This document shows, one piece after another, positions 11,283 to 22,990 of a DNA stretch of 64,000 nt. The notes beneath the pieces were generated by a model that was given only the letters and a program-made list of their open reading frames with translations, had not been told where the DNA came from and ran no database searches. The DNA is taken from the NCBI RefSeq assembly GCF_914767665.1, contig NC_059503.1, positions 50,460,852 through 50,524,851 on the forward strand. Reading direction: 5' to 3'. Both the position numbers and the translations under genes were made by a program. Within the stretch, counting starts at the first letter, position 1. Each line of letters begins with the position of its first letter. This stretch comes from Harmonia axyridis. Lineage: Eukaryota; Arthropoda; Insecta; Coleoptera; Coccinellidae.

Positions 11283-12152
11283 AGGGTGTTTCAAGTTCGA
11301 CGGCTTATTAGAAGTTGTTGGAGAACGGGGCCGATTTGAAATCTGAAAATTCGGAATATGAAATTGTTTATGATGCTCTATTCAGCTAAAATATTTTCTA
11401 AGTTCCGGCACTTCCGGTTATACAAGAATTGAAAAAAAATTTTTCAACAAAAACTTTTTTTTCATTTTATGTCTTAGATATTATCAAAATGTCCATTCTC
11501 AATTACAATTATTGCGTTAGTTCCTATAGTTTTCAAAATATTAAGAAAAAACCGAAAAAAAGAGAGAATTTCCATAGTCACTATTAGGTGAATTATTTTC
11601 ACTGTGAATATCCTATGCGTATCCTCAATTCACTTTCTCCAACTAGAATGATGTAGGAATATCGTGCATATCTTGAAATTGAGAAATATCATCACAGGGT
11701 GTTTCAAATATCGTGCCAAAAATTGTGAACATAGTTTGATCATAACTCTCGATTTTCGAATTAGAACCCTATTTTTTTGTGATTTCGTTGGATTCTACGT
11801 TGAAAAATAAGGGTAGTGTCTAAACATGATAATGCTCTCTCAAATTCAATAATTCAAGAGTTATTCGAGATTTTATGTATTAATGTTATACGTAGGGTCA
11901 ATTTCATTCGATCTGTTTCTATAGGTAGAGTGCGTTTCAAATCAGTATTCTACGATCATAGAAATTAAAATATGCAACTATTTCAAAGTGACAGGTGTAC
12001 TCATTATTGAAGCTAGTAGATTAAAATTTCACGATATGAATCCCCGTTATTTAAATAATGAAATTATGGATCTATTCCATATCCACGGTGAATGCAACAT
12101 AGGCCCCGTTATCCAGAAACGTCTAATAGGCCGTCGAACTTGAGACACCCTG
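11282..12152 (+). mobile_element. Composite TIR element with a DD41D transposase N-terminal scrap
   Basis: The ends are CAGGGTGTTTCAAGTTCGAC and, reversed, the sequence ending at 12152, with TA on the right. Inside, 11695 onward begins another element end (CAGGGTGTTTCAAATATCGTG). The two right ends abut at about 12100. The sequence resembles the arms of the palindrome at 60616-62555. Confidence 0.65.
12036..12100 (+). pseudogene. Transposase N-terminal fragment (DUF4817 type)
   Basis: It starts with ATG and encodes MNPRYLNNEIMDLFHIHGEC, the first helix of the DUF4817-type transposase. The element's right TIR then cuts it off. The matching minus-strand frame at 61839-62045 runs longer. Far too short to function. 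Confidence 0.6.
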
Positions 12153-12535
12153 TATATACATCTGGCATACTTTGTTGCGTCCTTTCATAAAGCGATATTA
12201 TTGCGTCTCCCAGAAATACGCTAGTTAGGTTAAATCTGATCGAAGTATATTAATCTACGCAAAAAATTATGTATTTTGGCCGTTTCAGATCTCACATTAC
12301 TCCATTAATAAAGAAGTTGATATACATACAATATTGCGTCCTTTCATGGTCATATCATTATTGCGTCCGGTGTATATTCTGCATCGAAAACAGAAGATCA
12401 ACTGAAAATGTATACATTTCCGAATTTCACTCTCAAATCAAGCTTCTGTAGATTGAAAGGGTGGTGTAGCAATTTAAGTGAAAAATGATATGAAAGCAAA
12501 TAAATGTGATTTTATTAATAAAGTTTCGAAGAAAA
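12153..12535. other. Intergenic stretch, no gene seen
   Basis: The stretch is AT-rich. The phrase ATTGCGTC recurs several times (about 12174-12370), twice as TTGCGTCCTTTCAT, suggesting a decayed short repeat. I see no supported reading frame. Confidence 0.5.
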
Positions 12536-13522
12536 AATGTTTTGAATGTTCAGGCGTGGAATTTCAGCACAATGGAAAAACATGTATGTATTACAATATA
12601 TAATACTGGAAGTATACAGGAAATAACAAAGGCATTAGATAGAGTACTAGCTAAACTTACTAATGAAGAGGCTATAGTGACCATAGTAGGAGACTTTAAC
12701 ATAAATATGTTTGAAAACACATCAAAAAGGGATGAATTACTATATCTTTTTGGAACATATAATATAAAACAGACAATTCATGAAGCAACTCGTGTAACAA
12801 ACAACACTGAATCCTGTATTGATGGAATTTTCACCAATTTAGAATTCTCATACACTGTAGAGGTTAAAGACACCCACATATCGGATCATAAAGCTCAAAT
12901 ACTCACATTCAAACTTACCAAACAAAGGAACAATTTTACATACAAACGAATATTCAGCAAACAAAATATTGAAACATTTAAACACCTGCTAATGAACGAA
13001 AATTGGTCATCAATTTACCAAATTAATGACATTAATGGCCAATTTGTAGAATTTGAGAGAATATATTTGCAACACTTCAATAATTCGTGTCCATTAAAAA
13101 GAATAACTGTTAAAAATATTGGAAAGAAAATGAAGGAGAATGATTCGGCAGTGAAAGTAATGAAGAACAAGCTTGATATATTACTCGTATTAAGTGAATA
13201 TGATAATAAATTCTTGCAGAAATATAAGGAAACAAAGATAGAATACGATAGATTATTGAACAGAAATAAAGCCAAAAACTTTGAAAATCTGATACAAACT
13301 TCTGATAACAAAAGTAAGACTGTCTGGTCTATCATAAATTCATTTAAAGAAGGAAATACCAACAAGAATTTCCCCATTAAAGAAAATCCTATCAAAATAG
13401 CAAATGAACTCAATGAATACTTCATTAATATTGCTCCAGAACTGACGAAAAATTTGACAACTTACAACGGTGACAAGAGTGGTCAAAAAGATTTGAATGA
13501 ATCATTATATTTGAGACAGGTA

Positions 13523-13642
13523 TCAACAGATCAAGTAGCAAAGATAATAAAATCTTTGAAAAATAAGCACAGTGCTGGAGTGGCAACAGATCAAGTAGCA
13601 AAGATAATAAAATCTTTGAAAAATAAGCACAGTGCTGGAGTG
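13523..13642 (+). repeat. 60-bp tandem duplication inside LINE A
   Basis: Two adjacent identical 60-base units (13523-13582 and 13583-13642) lie in the RT linker. They keep the reading frame and repeat 20 residues (ATDQVAKIIKSLKNKHSAGV). Confidence 0.95.
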
Positions 13643-13706
13643 GATGGTGTTTCTAACAGTATTATAAAACAGACGGTTTCTGAAATAGTAATTCCACTTA
13701 CATATA

Positions 13707-15632
13707 CAGGGTGTCCCGTAAAGACCACGTCAAACCGAGGAAGAATGTAGATCAAAGGATAACCCACCTGCTGACACCTGACAAAATTCCTATTATAAAA
13801 GTCTTACCGTTTTCGAGATATTTTTTTCTTTCAGAAAATAATGAATTTTTGCCCCTTTCAATAGTTTTGTCCTTACGGTTGGTACAATTTTACATCTTTC
13901 TGGTTAATTTTTTCAGTAAAATATTGCTGAAGAATGATTTTAACGTTTACATTAAAAACATCCTCCGAACATTTTAAAGGGGGGCTATGAGAAATATTTT
14001 TATTGGAAATTTTGGTAGTGGATTATTTTGTTCATGAAGTTTGGCCCATCGTAGTGGAAAAAATGTACCGAGCTACTGCTGCACATTACACCAATAAATT
14101 GTCTTTTTTATAGTGATTTCAAAAAGGTATCACACAAGTCATTTGTTATTCAAAGAAAAAAGATATGGCTGTTTTTATCCAAATGGGTACGTTTCTGACA
14201 AAATCAAGTTTGTCAATTCTGTTAAGAAATCTTCGATATTGCATTACTTAGTGAACAATGGCAATTGTTTGCGTGCGAAAATATTACTCGCATTATTATT
14301 CACCTCAACGAAATTCAATTTTGCCGGCAAATTTTGCGAAAACATCAATTTCTAATAAGATCCTTAGGGGCGACGAGTCTTCCTGTACCAAGGGATGGGT
14401 ACATGAATCTCCACAATTTGCATGGCTGGAATATGATAAATCCACACGAGGTGAGAGAAGATAGATCACAATATCGATTCAAGATCAATTTATGGACTGG
14501 AATATTTAATGGTGCAATTTTGGGCCCGATCGAACTGCCGCCATCACTGAACGCAAAAAATTTTTTGGAATTTTCAACCAACCAGCTGCCCATTTTATTG
14601 GAAGATGTGCCACTGGCGCTGCGAGGAAGTCTGTGGTTTCAACATGATGGATGCCCAACACATTACGGACTCGAAGTTACCGCTCATTTAAATAGAACTT
14701 ATCCCCACCGGTGGATTGGAAGAGAAGGTGAAATTTTGTGGCCTCCTCGTTCACCTGCCCTAAATCCTATGGACTTATTATTGGGGCTGCCTAAAAGACA
14801 AAGTATACGCAACACCCATGCGTGATGAAGCCGAATCGAGAGAACGCATCCGCAATTTGGCTTCATCACGTATGGGTGTTGCGTATACTTTGTCTTTTGG
14901 CAGCCCCAATATTAGAAGTCCAGAGGATTTAGGTCTTCATGTACCCATCCTTGGTACAGGGAGACTCTTCGGTCCAAATGATCTTATTGAAAAAATCTGG
15001 ATCTGCATGATGTTTTCGCAAAATTGAATTTCGTTGAGGTGAATAATTATGCGAGTAATATTTTCGCATGTAAACAATTGCCATTGTTCACTTAGTAATG
15101 CAATATCGAATATTTCTTAACAGAATTGACAAACTTGATTTTGTCAGAAACGTACCCATTTGGATAAAAACAGCCATATCTTTTTTCTTTGAATAACAAA
15201 TGACTTGTGTGATACCTCTTTGAAATCACTATAAAATAGAGAATTTATTGGTGTAATGTGCAGCAGTAGCTCGGCACATTCTTTTTCCACTACGATGGGC
15301 TAAACTTTATGAACAAAATAATCCACTACCAAAATTTCCAATAAAAATATTTCTCATAGCCCCCCTTTGAAATGTTCGGAGGATGTTTTTAATGTGAACG
15401 TTGAAATCATTCTTCAGCAATATTTTACTGAAAAAATTAACCAAAAAGATGTAAAATTGTACCAACCGTAAGGACAAAACTATTGAAAGGTGCAAAAATT
15501 CATTATTTTCAAACAAAAAAAAATATCTCGAAAACGGTAAGACTTTTATAATGGGAATTTTGTCATAGCAGGTGGATTATCCTTTGATCTACATTCTCCC
15601 TCGGTTTGACGTGGTCTTTACGGGACACCCTG
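13707..15632. mobile_element. TA-target foldback transposon inserted in LINE A
   Basis: Ends CAGGGTGTCCCGTAAAGACC are inverted and flanked by TA at 13705-13706 and 15633-15634. The outer arms are mirror images for about 650 bases each. The left half retains most of a transposase C-terminal domain (14350-14830). The right half is a deleted copy in reverse orientation, and the two meet near 14855. It is the longer relative of the element at 1-1247. Confidence 0.9.
14265..14855 (+). pseudogene. DD41D-type transposase, C-terminal catalytic part
   Basis: Two overlapping frames encode the catalytic domain of a Tc1/mariner-superfamily transposase. The first aspartate block (GDESSCTK) is in one frame near 14370. 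The other frame carries INLWTGIFNGAILGPIELP, FQHDGCPTHYG and WPPRSPALNPMD. By my count 41 residues separate the second and third aspartates (DD41D), against 34 in typical mariner. After PMD the correct frame shifts and reads WGCLKDKVYATP up to the palindrome centre. The N-terminal HTH is missing and a frameshift follows the first block. Inactive. Confidence 0.75.
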
Positions 15633-16176
15633 TAGGTTGAACAACTCTCTTAGGACTGGAATTTTCCCAGATATATTGAAAATAGCTTTGGTGATACCCA
15701 TCTATAAGAAGGGTGATTCCAAGGATTATAGTAATTATAGACAATAAGCATCTTGCCATCTTTTTCAAAAATTTTTGAGTTGGTTTTTTGTGAACAATGA
15801 TGGAATTCTTGTTGAAGAATGCGGTGATATTAAGAAATCAACATGGATACATGAAGGGAAAATCAGTGGAGACTGCAATTTATCAGTTCACAAGTAATAT
15901 TATATCAGCTTTTGAAGGAAAATGTTTGGCTTTGGGACTCTTTCTGGACCTATCTAAGGCTTATGATTGCCTTGATGCAGAGAAGCTCTGTATGAAATTA
16001 CAGTCTTATGGTGTGAGAGGCCCAGCCGTTCAATGGGTGAAGTCGTATTTTCAAGACAGGAAGCAGCTTGTTCAGATCAGGACAGATGACCAGGAAGCAA
16101 GATCAGAGATGAGAACAATAAAATGGGGATTCCACAGGGAAGTATAGCTGGACCCTTGTTTTTCATTATATATTTG

Positions 16177-16436
16177 AATGATCTTTTCCTCGAAGAACAT
16201 TGGAAACATGAAAAAATAAATGTTGTAAACTATGCAGATGACACAAATATATTAGCAGTTGAACATCAGTGGCCAGAATTGAAGCAGATCTCACTCCAAA
16301 CACTGCAATGATCTTTTCCTCGAAGAACATTGGAAACATGAAAAAATAAATGTTGTAAACTATGCAGATGACACAAATATATTAGCAGTTGAACATCAGT
16401 GGCCAGAATTGAAGCAGATCTCACTCCAAACACTGC
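16177..16436 (+). repeat. 130-bp tandem duplication of the LINE A RT active-site region
   Basis: Units 16177-16306 and 16307-16436 are copies of the segment encoding NYADDTN and its surroundings. Since 130 is not a multiple of three, the duplication shifts the frame. Confidence 0.95.
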
Positions 16437-17280
16437 AATTGACTGAATCATGGTTCCTAAATAACAACTTGATAATGAATAAGGACAAAACTAAAGTAAT
16501 TCTTTTCCACCCGACTAATTCAAGAATAGAAAACCCAGGCACAATCTTTTTAGGAAAAAATTTTACCATGTCAGAATCAACCAAATTCCTGGGAGTATAT
16601 ATAGATCAACATCTTGATTGGAAAGAGCATATTCAAAGATTAGGGAGTAACTTGGGATCATCCATTTATTGCCTTAGAATTATGACCAAATATTTGAATA
16701 GTAACATACTTAAAATTTTATACTATTCAACTATAGAAGCAAAACTACGATATGGAATTATGTTTTATGGATCAGGAAATATAACATCATTATTCAAGAT
16801 ACAAAAAAAAGCCCTAAGACTACTATGTAAAACCAGTTATAGGCAGTCTTGCAGAGGTCTCTTCAAAGAAAATGGGATTCTCACATTATATGGCATATAC
16901 ATCCAGCAATGCCTCATTTTTATGTTCAAAAATAAACATCTATTTGAAGAATATGAAAATAAGAAGGCATAGTATGAAACTAGAAATTTAAAGTACCTAT
17001 ATCCCAGGCATGATCTTACTACTTCGCAGAAGCAGGCTAGATATAGAACATTAAAGTTATGCAACTCACTACCGACTACTATTCAAAAAATAGACAACAT
17101 CAAAAATTTCAAGAAGGAAGTCTTCAAGTTTCTGCTTGAAATGGAACCATACTCAATGGATGATTTTTGTTGCATATGAATTTATTTTTATTTTCCTTGA
17201 CACTGTACCATTTCATTTGATCAATTACATATTGTAACAGGGTGATTTGGAATAAAGATGGTTATTATTATTATTATATT

Positions 17281-17815
17281 TGAACTACGGTGAAGATAAG
17301 TCACAGCCGTCAATAATGTCAAAAGGGTTTGCTGAAACTGAATTCTCACTACTGTCAAAATCGAAGTACACGCTGAGTAGTAAACAAAAACAACCTGAAC
17401 TACAAGGGGAGGATTCTGGAAATAAAGAAAATCCATGGATAACTGTACAAAAAATGAAAACCCGAAAACTAAACCCCCAACATTATGTGTACCGGACCAG
17501 TGAATAACGTAAAGATTCAGGGTGCCGTCAAAAGAAAAGGGCTATACGTGGACAGAATAGTTGGAATCAATGTCACCGAGGATGATTTGAAGGGATTCCT
17601 ATCCACTACGGTTGAAGAAGACAGCATAACAGTTAAGAAGCTCCCTACCAAAGGCTCAAATTGAGCCATTAGTGTTGGAACTCAAAACAATGATGTGTAG
17701 AAGAAATTATCCTTTAGTCCTTTTGGCCGGCAGGCGTAATCATCCGTGATTTCAATTTCAGAAATTTTTTTCACAAGGGCTTGAGTGCGACTGATCAGAC
17801 AAGGTGGTCAACAGC
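17281..17815 (+). pseudogene. LINE B ORF1 C-terminal remnant (gag-like)
   Basis: Fragments in shifting frames encode a PWITVQKMKTRKL region followed by GLYVDRIVGINVTEDDL and EDSITVKKLPTKGSN, which resembles the RNA-binding C-terminus of insect LINE ORF1 proteins. Stops and frameshifts break it, for example TGA in place of a codon at about 17663. The role would be nucleic acid chaperone in the retrotransposon RNP. Assignment rests on position and general likeness. Confidence 0.5.
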
Positions 17816-18040
17816 TCCTCCGGGAGTCAAGGTGACCTAAGATTACTTCTCCAAAATGTTCAATCCTTGAGTACGGCAATTAATAAGTTGGAAGCGCTTT
17901 TAATGGTTTTGGACACAGACGTGATAATGTTAACCGAACACTGGGTGTCATGTGATGAACTTCCCCTGTATAGCTTGAATGGATATAACTTGTGTTCATA
18001 TTTCTGTCGCAGTCGGGGAGAACATGGTGGAGTTGCTATA

Positions 18041-19429
18041 TCGGGTGTCCCAAGGTGAGAGGCCTATTAGATTATCATGGAAACTATTGATGGTAGAGAT
18101 TTCAAATTTTGTGGATAGATATTTGGCCATGTAAGGTACATTTTCAAAATAATTTCACATTTCCAGTGTTGCCGGATGTACGACAATTTGGCAACAACTT
18201 TGTTATTTTAAAAGGGACATCCAGTATTTCTATTTTTTTTATGATACTCCATCAAATATTAAATCTATTCACTCTTACTTTTCCATCCCTATCTTTAACG
18301 GTTTTTGAGTTATTAATTATTTTTCGAAATTTTAGATCAAATTGGCGTATTAAGAAAATGACTCTAGTTCGCTCAATATTTGAGATTTAAGTCAAAAATT
18401 TTGCAAGTCGTTAGATATTGATCTGATCTGTGTCACTGCTTTTGAATTATGGTCGTCAATAATACAGGACGGACCAAAAAAAATCATCATTTGCCAAGTT
18501 ACAAAATTGTGAAAAAGTCTATTCTTTCAAATTAGACACCTAGTATATTTTTCAATTTTTGGAATCATTACAACACACTCTACAATTTTTCTATTCATGT
18601 CCCTATACCTATCTCAACTGGGTTCCGAGTTATATGCGTTTATTAGATTTCACATTGATTCAATAAGCGTTAATTTCTTTTGTATTGTTATTTTCTCTAT
18701 GTCGTTCATAGATCGATATATCAATGAATCAGTTCAATCCATAAATATCGAAATAAACAATTATTGCCTAACAGGTGTTTTGTTCCGAGGTTTTTCTATA
18801 AATAATGGCTCAAGAAAGATATACACATATAACGCATATAACTCGGAATCCAGTTGGGATAGGTATAGGGACATAAATAAAAAAATTGTAGAGTATGTTG
18901 TACTGATTCCAAATATTGAAAAATAAACTAGGTGTCTAATTTGAAAAAATAGACTTTTTTACAATTTTGTAACTTGGCAAATGATGATTTTTTTTTGTCC
19001 GTCCTGTATTATTGACAACCATAATTCAAAAACAGTGACACAGATCAGATCAGTATCTAACGACTCGCAAAATTTCTGACTTAAATCTCAAATATTGAGC
19101 GAACTAGAGTCATTTTCTCAATACGCCAATTTGATCTAAAATTTCGAAAAATAATTAATAACTCAAAAACCGTTAAAGATAGGGATGGAAAAGTAAGAGT
19201 GAATAGATTTAATATGTATGGAGTATCATAAAAAAAATAGAAATACCGGATGTCCCATTCAAAATAACAAAGTTGTTGCCAAATTTTCGTACATCCGGCA
19301 ACACCGGAAATGTGGAATTATTTTAAAAATGTACCTTACATGGCCAAATATCTATCCACAAAATTTGAAATCTTTACCATTAATAGTTTCCATATTAATC
19401 TAATAGGCCACTCACCTTGGGACACCCGA
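18041..19429. mobile_element. Composite palindromic element, copy 2, inserted in LINE B
   Basis: Ends TCGGGTGTCCCAAGGTGAG are flanked by TA (18039-18040, 19430-19431). The 1389-bp palindrome matches 9854-11245 throughout, including the inner pair of ends at 18475 and 19006. Removing it and one TA leaves the LINE endonuclease frame in phase, which fixes the boundaries. No coding content. Confidence 0.9.
18475..19006. mobile_element. Inner inverted-repeat element (copy 2)
   Basis: Ends CAGGACGGACC are mirrored and lie between TA dinucleotides at the centre of the outer palindrome, exactly as at 10280-10821. Confidence 0.65.
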
Positions 19430-19677
19430 TATATTGTAAATCCTCATTGGAATTTACTGTCAGGTTTGATGTGATAAATTCAAGTATTGCCAATGTGATT
19501 GAATGCGCTGCCATACAGTTCAGTCCCGCTTTGGGTGGAGCTAATATAATATGCATATACAGGGTGATTCCGGAGGAGACCGTCAGATTTTAGGAGAAGT
19601 TTACACTAGTCAAGGCAGTTTCAAATCAATGTTTGGTTCATGGTTGGGGGCCTTTATTGAGAGTCTACAGGGTGATT

Positions 19678-21226
19678 TGTCCGATTCGGCCGATTTCTCT
19701 TTTATTCATAACTTTGGTAAGGCTTTATCAATATTGATGAAATTTTCAATGTAGAACAAGATGATTGTCTATTTTCAATAATTCCAACACTCTTAAAAAT
19801 ACAGGGTGGGAATTATGATAAGTTAAGATTGAATTTGAAGGTTGAAAAAACACCCTGTACATTCCGTTTTCAAAAATTCGCTCTCTGCTTCAGGTTCTAC
19901 CATAAATTTACATTACTGGAGCGTTTTTTTTTTTGGCACACGTCCAGTTTTCCTAGAAAAATTTTTTTTATAGATGAACAATATCGTTATTTCGCTCCAA
20001 GGCAGTGAGAATATTCTGAACTAGATAGTAAAACTGTATCGTCCAATGATACAAAGCTTCCCAAATGATGAAAAATAGTTTTTATCAAACTGAAAATTTT
20101 CCATGAAACTAAATCTCAATTTAAATCAAGTTTGTTAAGATCCATGGTTACCATCACAGTGAACCATAGAATGAGAATATTAAATGAATAATCTGTTACA
20201 AGAAGTGTATTTCAACATGCCTCAATTATTCACTCATGAGGAATATGCAGATTCGATTTTTGTTTATGATTTTTGTAACGGAAATGGAAATGAAGTCAAA
20301 ATGGAATACCAAAGACGATTTCCCAACCGACGTCAACCAAATAAAGGTACTTTTGGACAAGTATTCCATTATTCTAAAGAACATGGGCAATATCCTAGTA
20401 AGGCAGAGCACATTGATAGGCCTACTCAAAATGAAATTTCCAATCAAATTGTTGAACGGGTGTAGGAGGAACCGTCTATTAGTACTCATCAAATTAGTTC
20501 CGAATTAGGAAGTAGAGAACACCTAGTTGAAAGAATTTTCGAGGAATGTAATATCTTAAAGCAAAATCAATCCCTCATCAGAAGGTTCATTGGAAATTTA
20601 ATAAAAAGGTCGCGAATATATATTCATTTCGACCATTCTATGTAAATTTTGTGTTAATCCTCAGTTTTACCTTTCATAATATGTTTCGTATGTTTATTCT
20701 GTATTAATTGTTGTAGATTTTTTGGTTTACGTAGGTACGTATAAAGATATTTTCTGGATTAAATGATTTTATACATCAGAATATGAGTGATTAAAAACTT
20801 TCGAATTTGGAAAAACTACTTTAGAACTCAGGAAGAGCTTTGTATCATCGGACGATACAGTTTTACTATCTAGTTCAAAATATTCTCACTGCCTTGGAGC
20901 GAAATAAGGAAATTGTTCATCTTTAAAAATTTTTTCAAGGAAAACTGGACGTGTGCCAAAAAAATAAAAACGCTCCAGTAATGTACACTCATGGTAAAAT
21001 CTTAAGCAGCTAGTGAATTTTTGAAAACGGAATGTACAGGGTGTTTTTTCAACCTGCAAATTTAATCTGAACTTATCATAATTCCTATCCTGTATTTTTG
21101 AACAAGTGTTAGAATTATTGAAAGTAGACAATCATATTGTTCTACACTGAAAATTTCATCATATTGATAAAGCCATACCAAAGTTATGAATAAAAAAAAA
21201 TTGGTCGAATCGGACAAATCACCCTG
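19678..21226 (+). mobile_element. TIR element with a DD41D transposase N-terminal fragment
   Basis: Ends CAGGGTGATTTGTCCGATTC are inverted and flanked by TA (19676-19677, 21227-21228). Arms of about 370 bases surround a short coding remnant at 20217-20640. The arms contain further internal ACACCCTGTACATTCCG motifs. It is inserted close to the left TIR of the integrase-bearing element. Confidence 0.85.
20217..20640 (+). pseudogene. DD41D transposase N-terminal fragment
   Basis: The reading begins MPQLFTHEEYADSIFVYDFC with FPNRRQPNKGTF, the DUF4817-type DNA-binding helix. After a stop at 20463 the second HTH (PSISTHQISSELGSREHLVE) continues in the same frame. Nothing of the catalytic domain is present. 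A deletion remnant. Confidence 0.7.
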
Positions 21227-22140
21227 TAGACTGTCAGAGAGACCGTAACAACTTCAGAGGGTATACCATATCTAAGTACAAAATTTTCTATGAAAGCTTT
21301 TGCAACTGTTTCAGCCTCTTTATTCAGCAATGGATATCCCTCAATGAACTTAGTAAGATCACACTGAATTGTAAGGATATATTTATTTTCGTTAATATCG
21401 ATGGGTAACGGCCCTACCAAATCTAAAAATATTTTTTGAAATGCAGAAGATGCTGTTGAAGTAATTGTCATTGGTTCCTTCCGCGGTAAGGAATATTTAT
21501 ACCTTTGGCAATCATCACACTTCTTCACAAAAGTTTGAACGTCTTCTTTCAAGCCATTCCAAAAGTATTCCCTTTTTATGTTATTGTACATGCGGTTTAT
21601 ACCTGCATGTCCTCCTGTAGGTAACATATGATAGTCATTCAAAATTATTTGTCTCATTTCTCTACTTTCAATCCGTTTCACATTTCTAACAATGTTTATC
21701 GTTAAAGATTTCCCTAAAATTTGATTTTTGTATTTCATCAACACATTTAAAAATTGAATATTATGCGAGCTCTTCAGTAAACATAATTCTTTTATATTAT
21801 TTCTTGTGCACAATTCTTCCAGATTCCTCAACGATATTCCTAAGTCATGCGTTGATCGGATATTCTGGTTTAAATAAATAATATGTGAATTCACATCGTA
21901 TACTAAATTGTTATACTGAATTTTGTGTTGATTTATTTTCAATTTGGAAAATTCTTCATTAGAAAGTGGCCTCAACTCTACACTTTCTACTGGACGTTTC
22001 AATACTTCGACTACAACAGGGTGATCAGTCCTTTCGAGTGGAATATTCGTCTGGGATTGTTCGCTAGGTTTTTCTTTTTTTGAATGAGATCTTGTTATGA
22101 CATTTAATTTTTCGATTGAAGGCCCCCAACCACAAACCAA
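21227..22140 (-). pseudogene. Gypsy-type (mdg1-like) integrase fragment inside a TIR element
   Basis: About 300 codons encode the zinc-binding and first catalytic part of a Gypsy-family integrase. The HHCC finger is GGHAGINRMYNNIKREYFW followed by KKCDDCQRYK. The first catalytic aspartate is in FLDLVGPLP, with FVLRYGIPSEVVT before the second. The frame ends there: D2 and E are missing and the sequence runs into the left TIR of the host element. Upstream residues overlap the right TIR, and the first codon is not ATG, so the true start is unclear. No protease, RT or RNase H is attached. It could be a Gypsy fragment carried in a TIR element or a Ginger-like transposon remnant. Confidence 0.75.
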
Positions 22141-22892
22141 ACATTGTTTCGGAACTGCCTTGACTAGTGTAAACTTCTCCTAAAATCTGACAATCTCCTC
22201 CAGAATCACTCTATATAGGCCTTGCACTCAACCTATATCTAATGTGAAAATATTTTTTCAGAGATTGAGATCAATGCTTTTAAGAATTGGTGAGACCAAC
22301 AACAAAGTCATAATCTCTGGCGATTTCAATATCAACATGCTTTCAGACAGTTCTGATAAGGTCGAATTTTGTGCCTTTGCTTGGCATGTTTGGGATTGCT
22401 TTGCCTGCATTTGAGGTGACACGTCCTGTATCTCGTACATGTCTGGATCTCTTTCTACAAATGTAGAAGGAACTACTCAGACATCTCGAAATCATATCTC
22501 AGATCACTTAACAGTCACCTTTTCTACAAAAGCCCTTAAATCTTCACCAAAAAACTGTATATATGACGAGAGAAGAATTTTAAACAATGATAGAGCTAAT
22601 CTTTTTATTAACATGATACAGGCCGAGGACTGGAATGGCGTTCTCTCAGACAGTGAAGACTTGAATGCCGTCTGGGAAAAATTTTCAAACAGGCATAGAA
22701 ATATCTACTATCAGTGCTTTCCCAAATCCTGAATAAGCGTTAAAGATAATACTAGAAGATTTCCTCATACACAGGAAATATTAATTATGAAAAAAGGCTA
22801 GATAACCTTTTCCTTATTTCTAGTGTCTATCCACATTTCAAATCAGCATATGTTGAGGCAAAGAAAATCTATGATAATGCGATATTAAATGC

Positions 22893-22990
22893 TAAAAATT
22901 TACCTAAATATTGATTAATTTCTGATTTCTCTTGAGAAATCATAGAGTAATCAAAGTTTAAATTTTTAATCAATGTTTAGGCAAATGTTG
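22893..22990. repeat. Short inverted repeat inside LINE B
   Basis: ATTTACCTAAATATTGATT and its reverse complement with small changes surround about 55 bases and interrupt the LINE linker region. It is either a tiny hairpin insertion or a replication product. Confidence 0.5.

Larger units (their letters stand above)
12569..17179 (+). pseudogene. LINE A ORF2: endonuclease and reverse transcriptase, broken
   Basis: The frame encodes the end of the APE endonuclease (VGDFNINMF, then SCIDGIFTNL and DTHISDHKAQ) and then the RT linker. It is interrupted by the transposon at 13707. After that insertion and one TA are removed, the frame continues in phase at 15635 with the RT start. RT motifs follow: LGLFLDLSKAYD, GIPQGSIAGP, NYADDTN, KFLGVYID, and a C-terminal region ending EMEPYSMDDFC near 17177. 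Damage includes a 60-bp in-phase tandem duplication (13523-13642), frameshifts near 15750 and 16125, and a 130-bp duplication of the YADD region (16177-16436). It cannot give a working protein. Confidence 0.85.
12536..17279 (+). mobile_element. LINE A: 5'-truncated Jockey/CR1-like non-LTR retrotransposon
   Basis: The copy starts inside the apurinic endonuclease domain and ends with an (ATT)n tail at about 17262-17279. A TA-target foldback transposon (13707-15632) interrupts it. The same family occurs as LINE B (17281-24846), which follows directly in the same direction, and LINE C (27753-29617, minus strand). Confidence 0.85.
19560..22213. mobile_element. TIR element carrying a Gypsy-type integrase, inserted in LINE B
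   Basis: Inverted repeats of about 105 bp bound it. The left reads CAGGGTGATTCCGGAGGAGA inward to GGTTGGGGGCC, and the right is the reverse with small changes. TA flanks both ends. Removing the element and one TA restores the LINE endonuclease frame (NIICI joined to YRPC). It contains a truncated integrase gene on the minus strand and is itself split by the element 19678-21226. Without that insertion it is about 1.1 kb. Confidence 0.8.

Noticed and set aside
19560..22213. Firm assignment to the Ginger transposon superfamily
   Set aside because: Ends and TA target fit Tc1/mariner-type elements better, and the integrase lacks two catalytic residues, so the class is left open.
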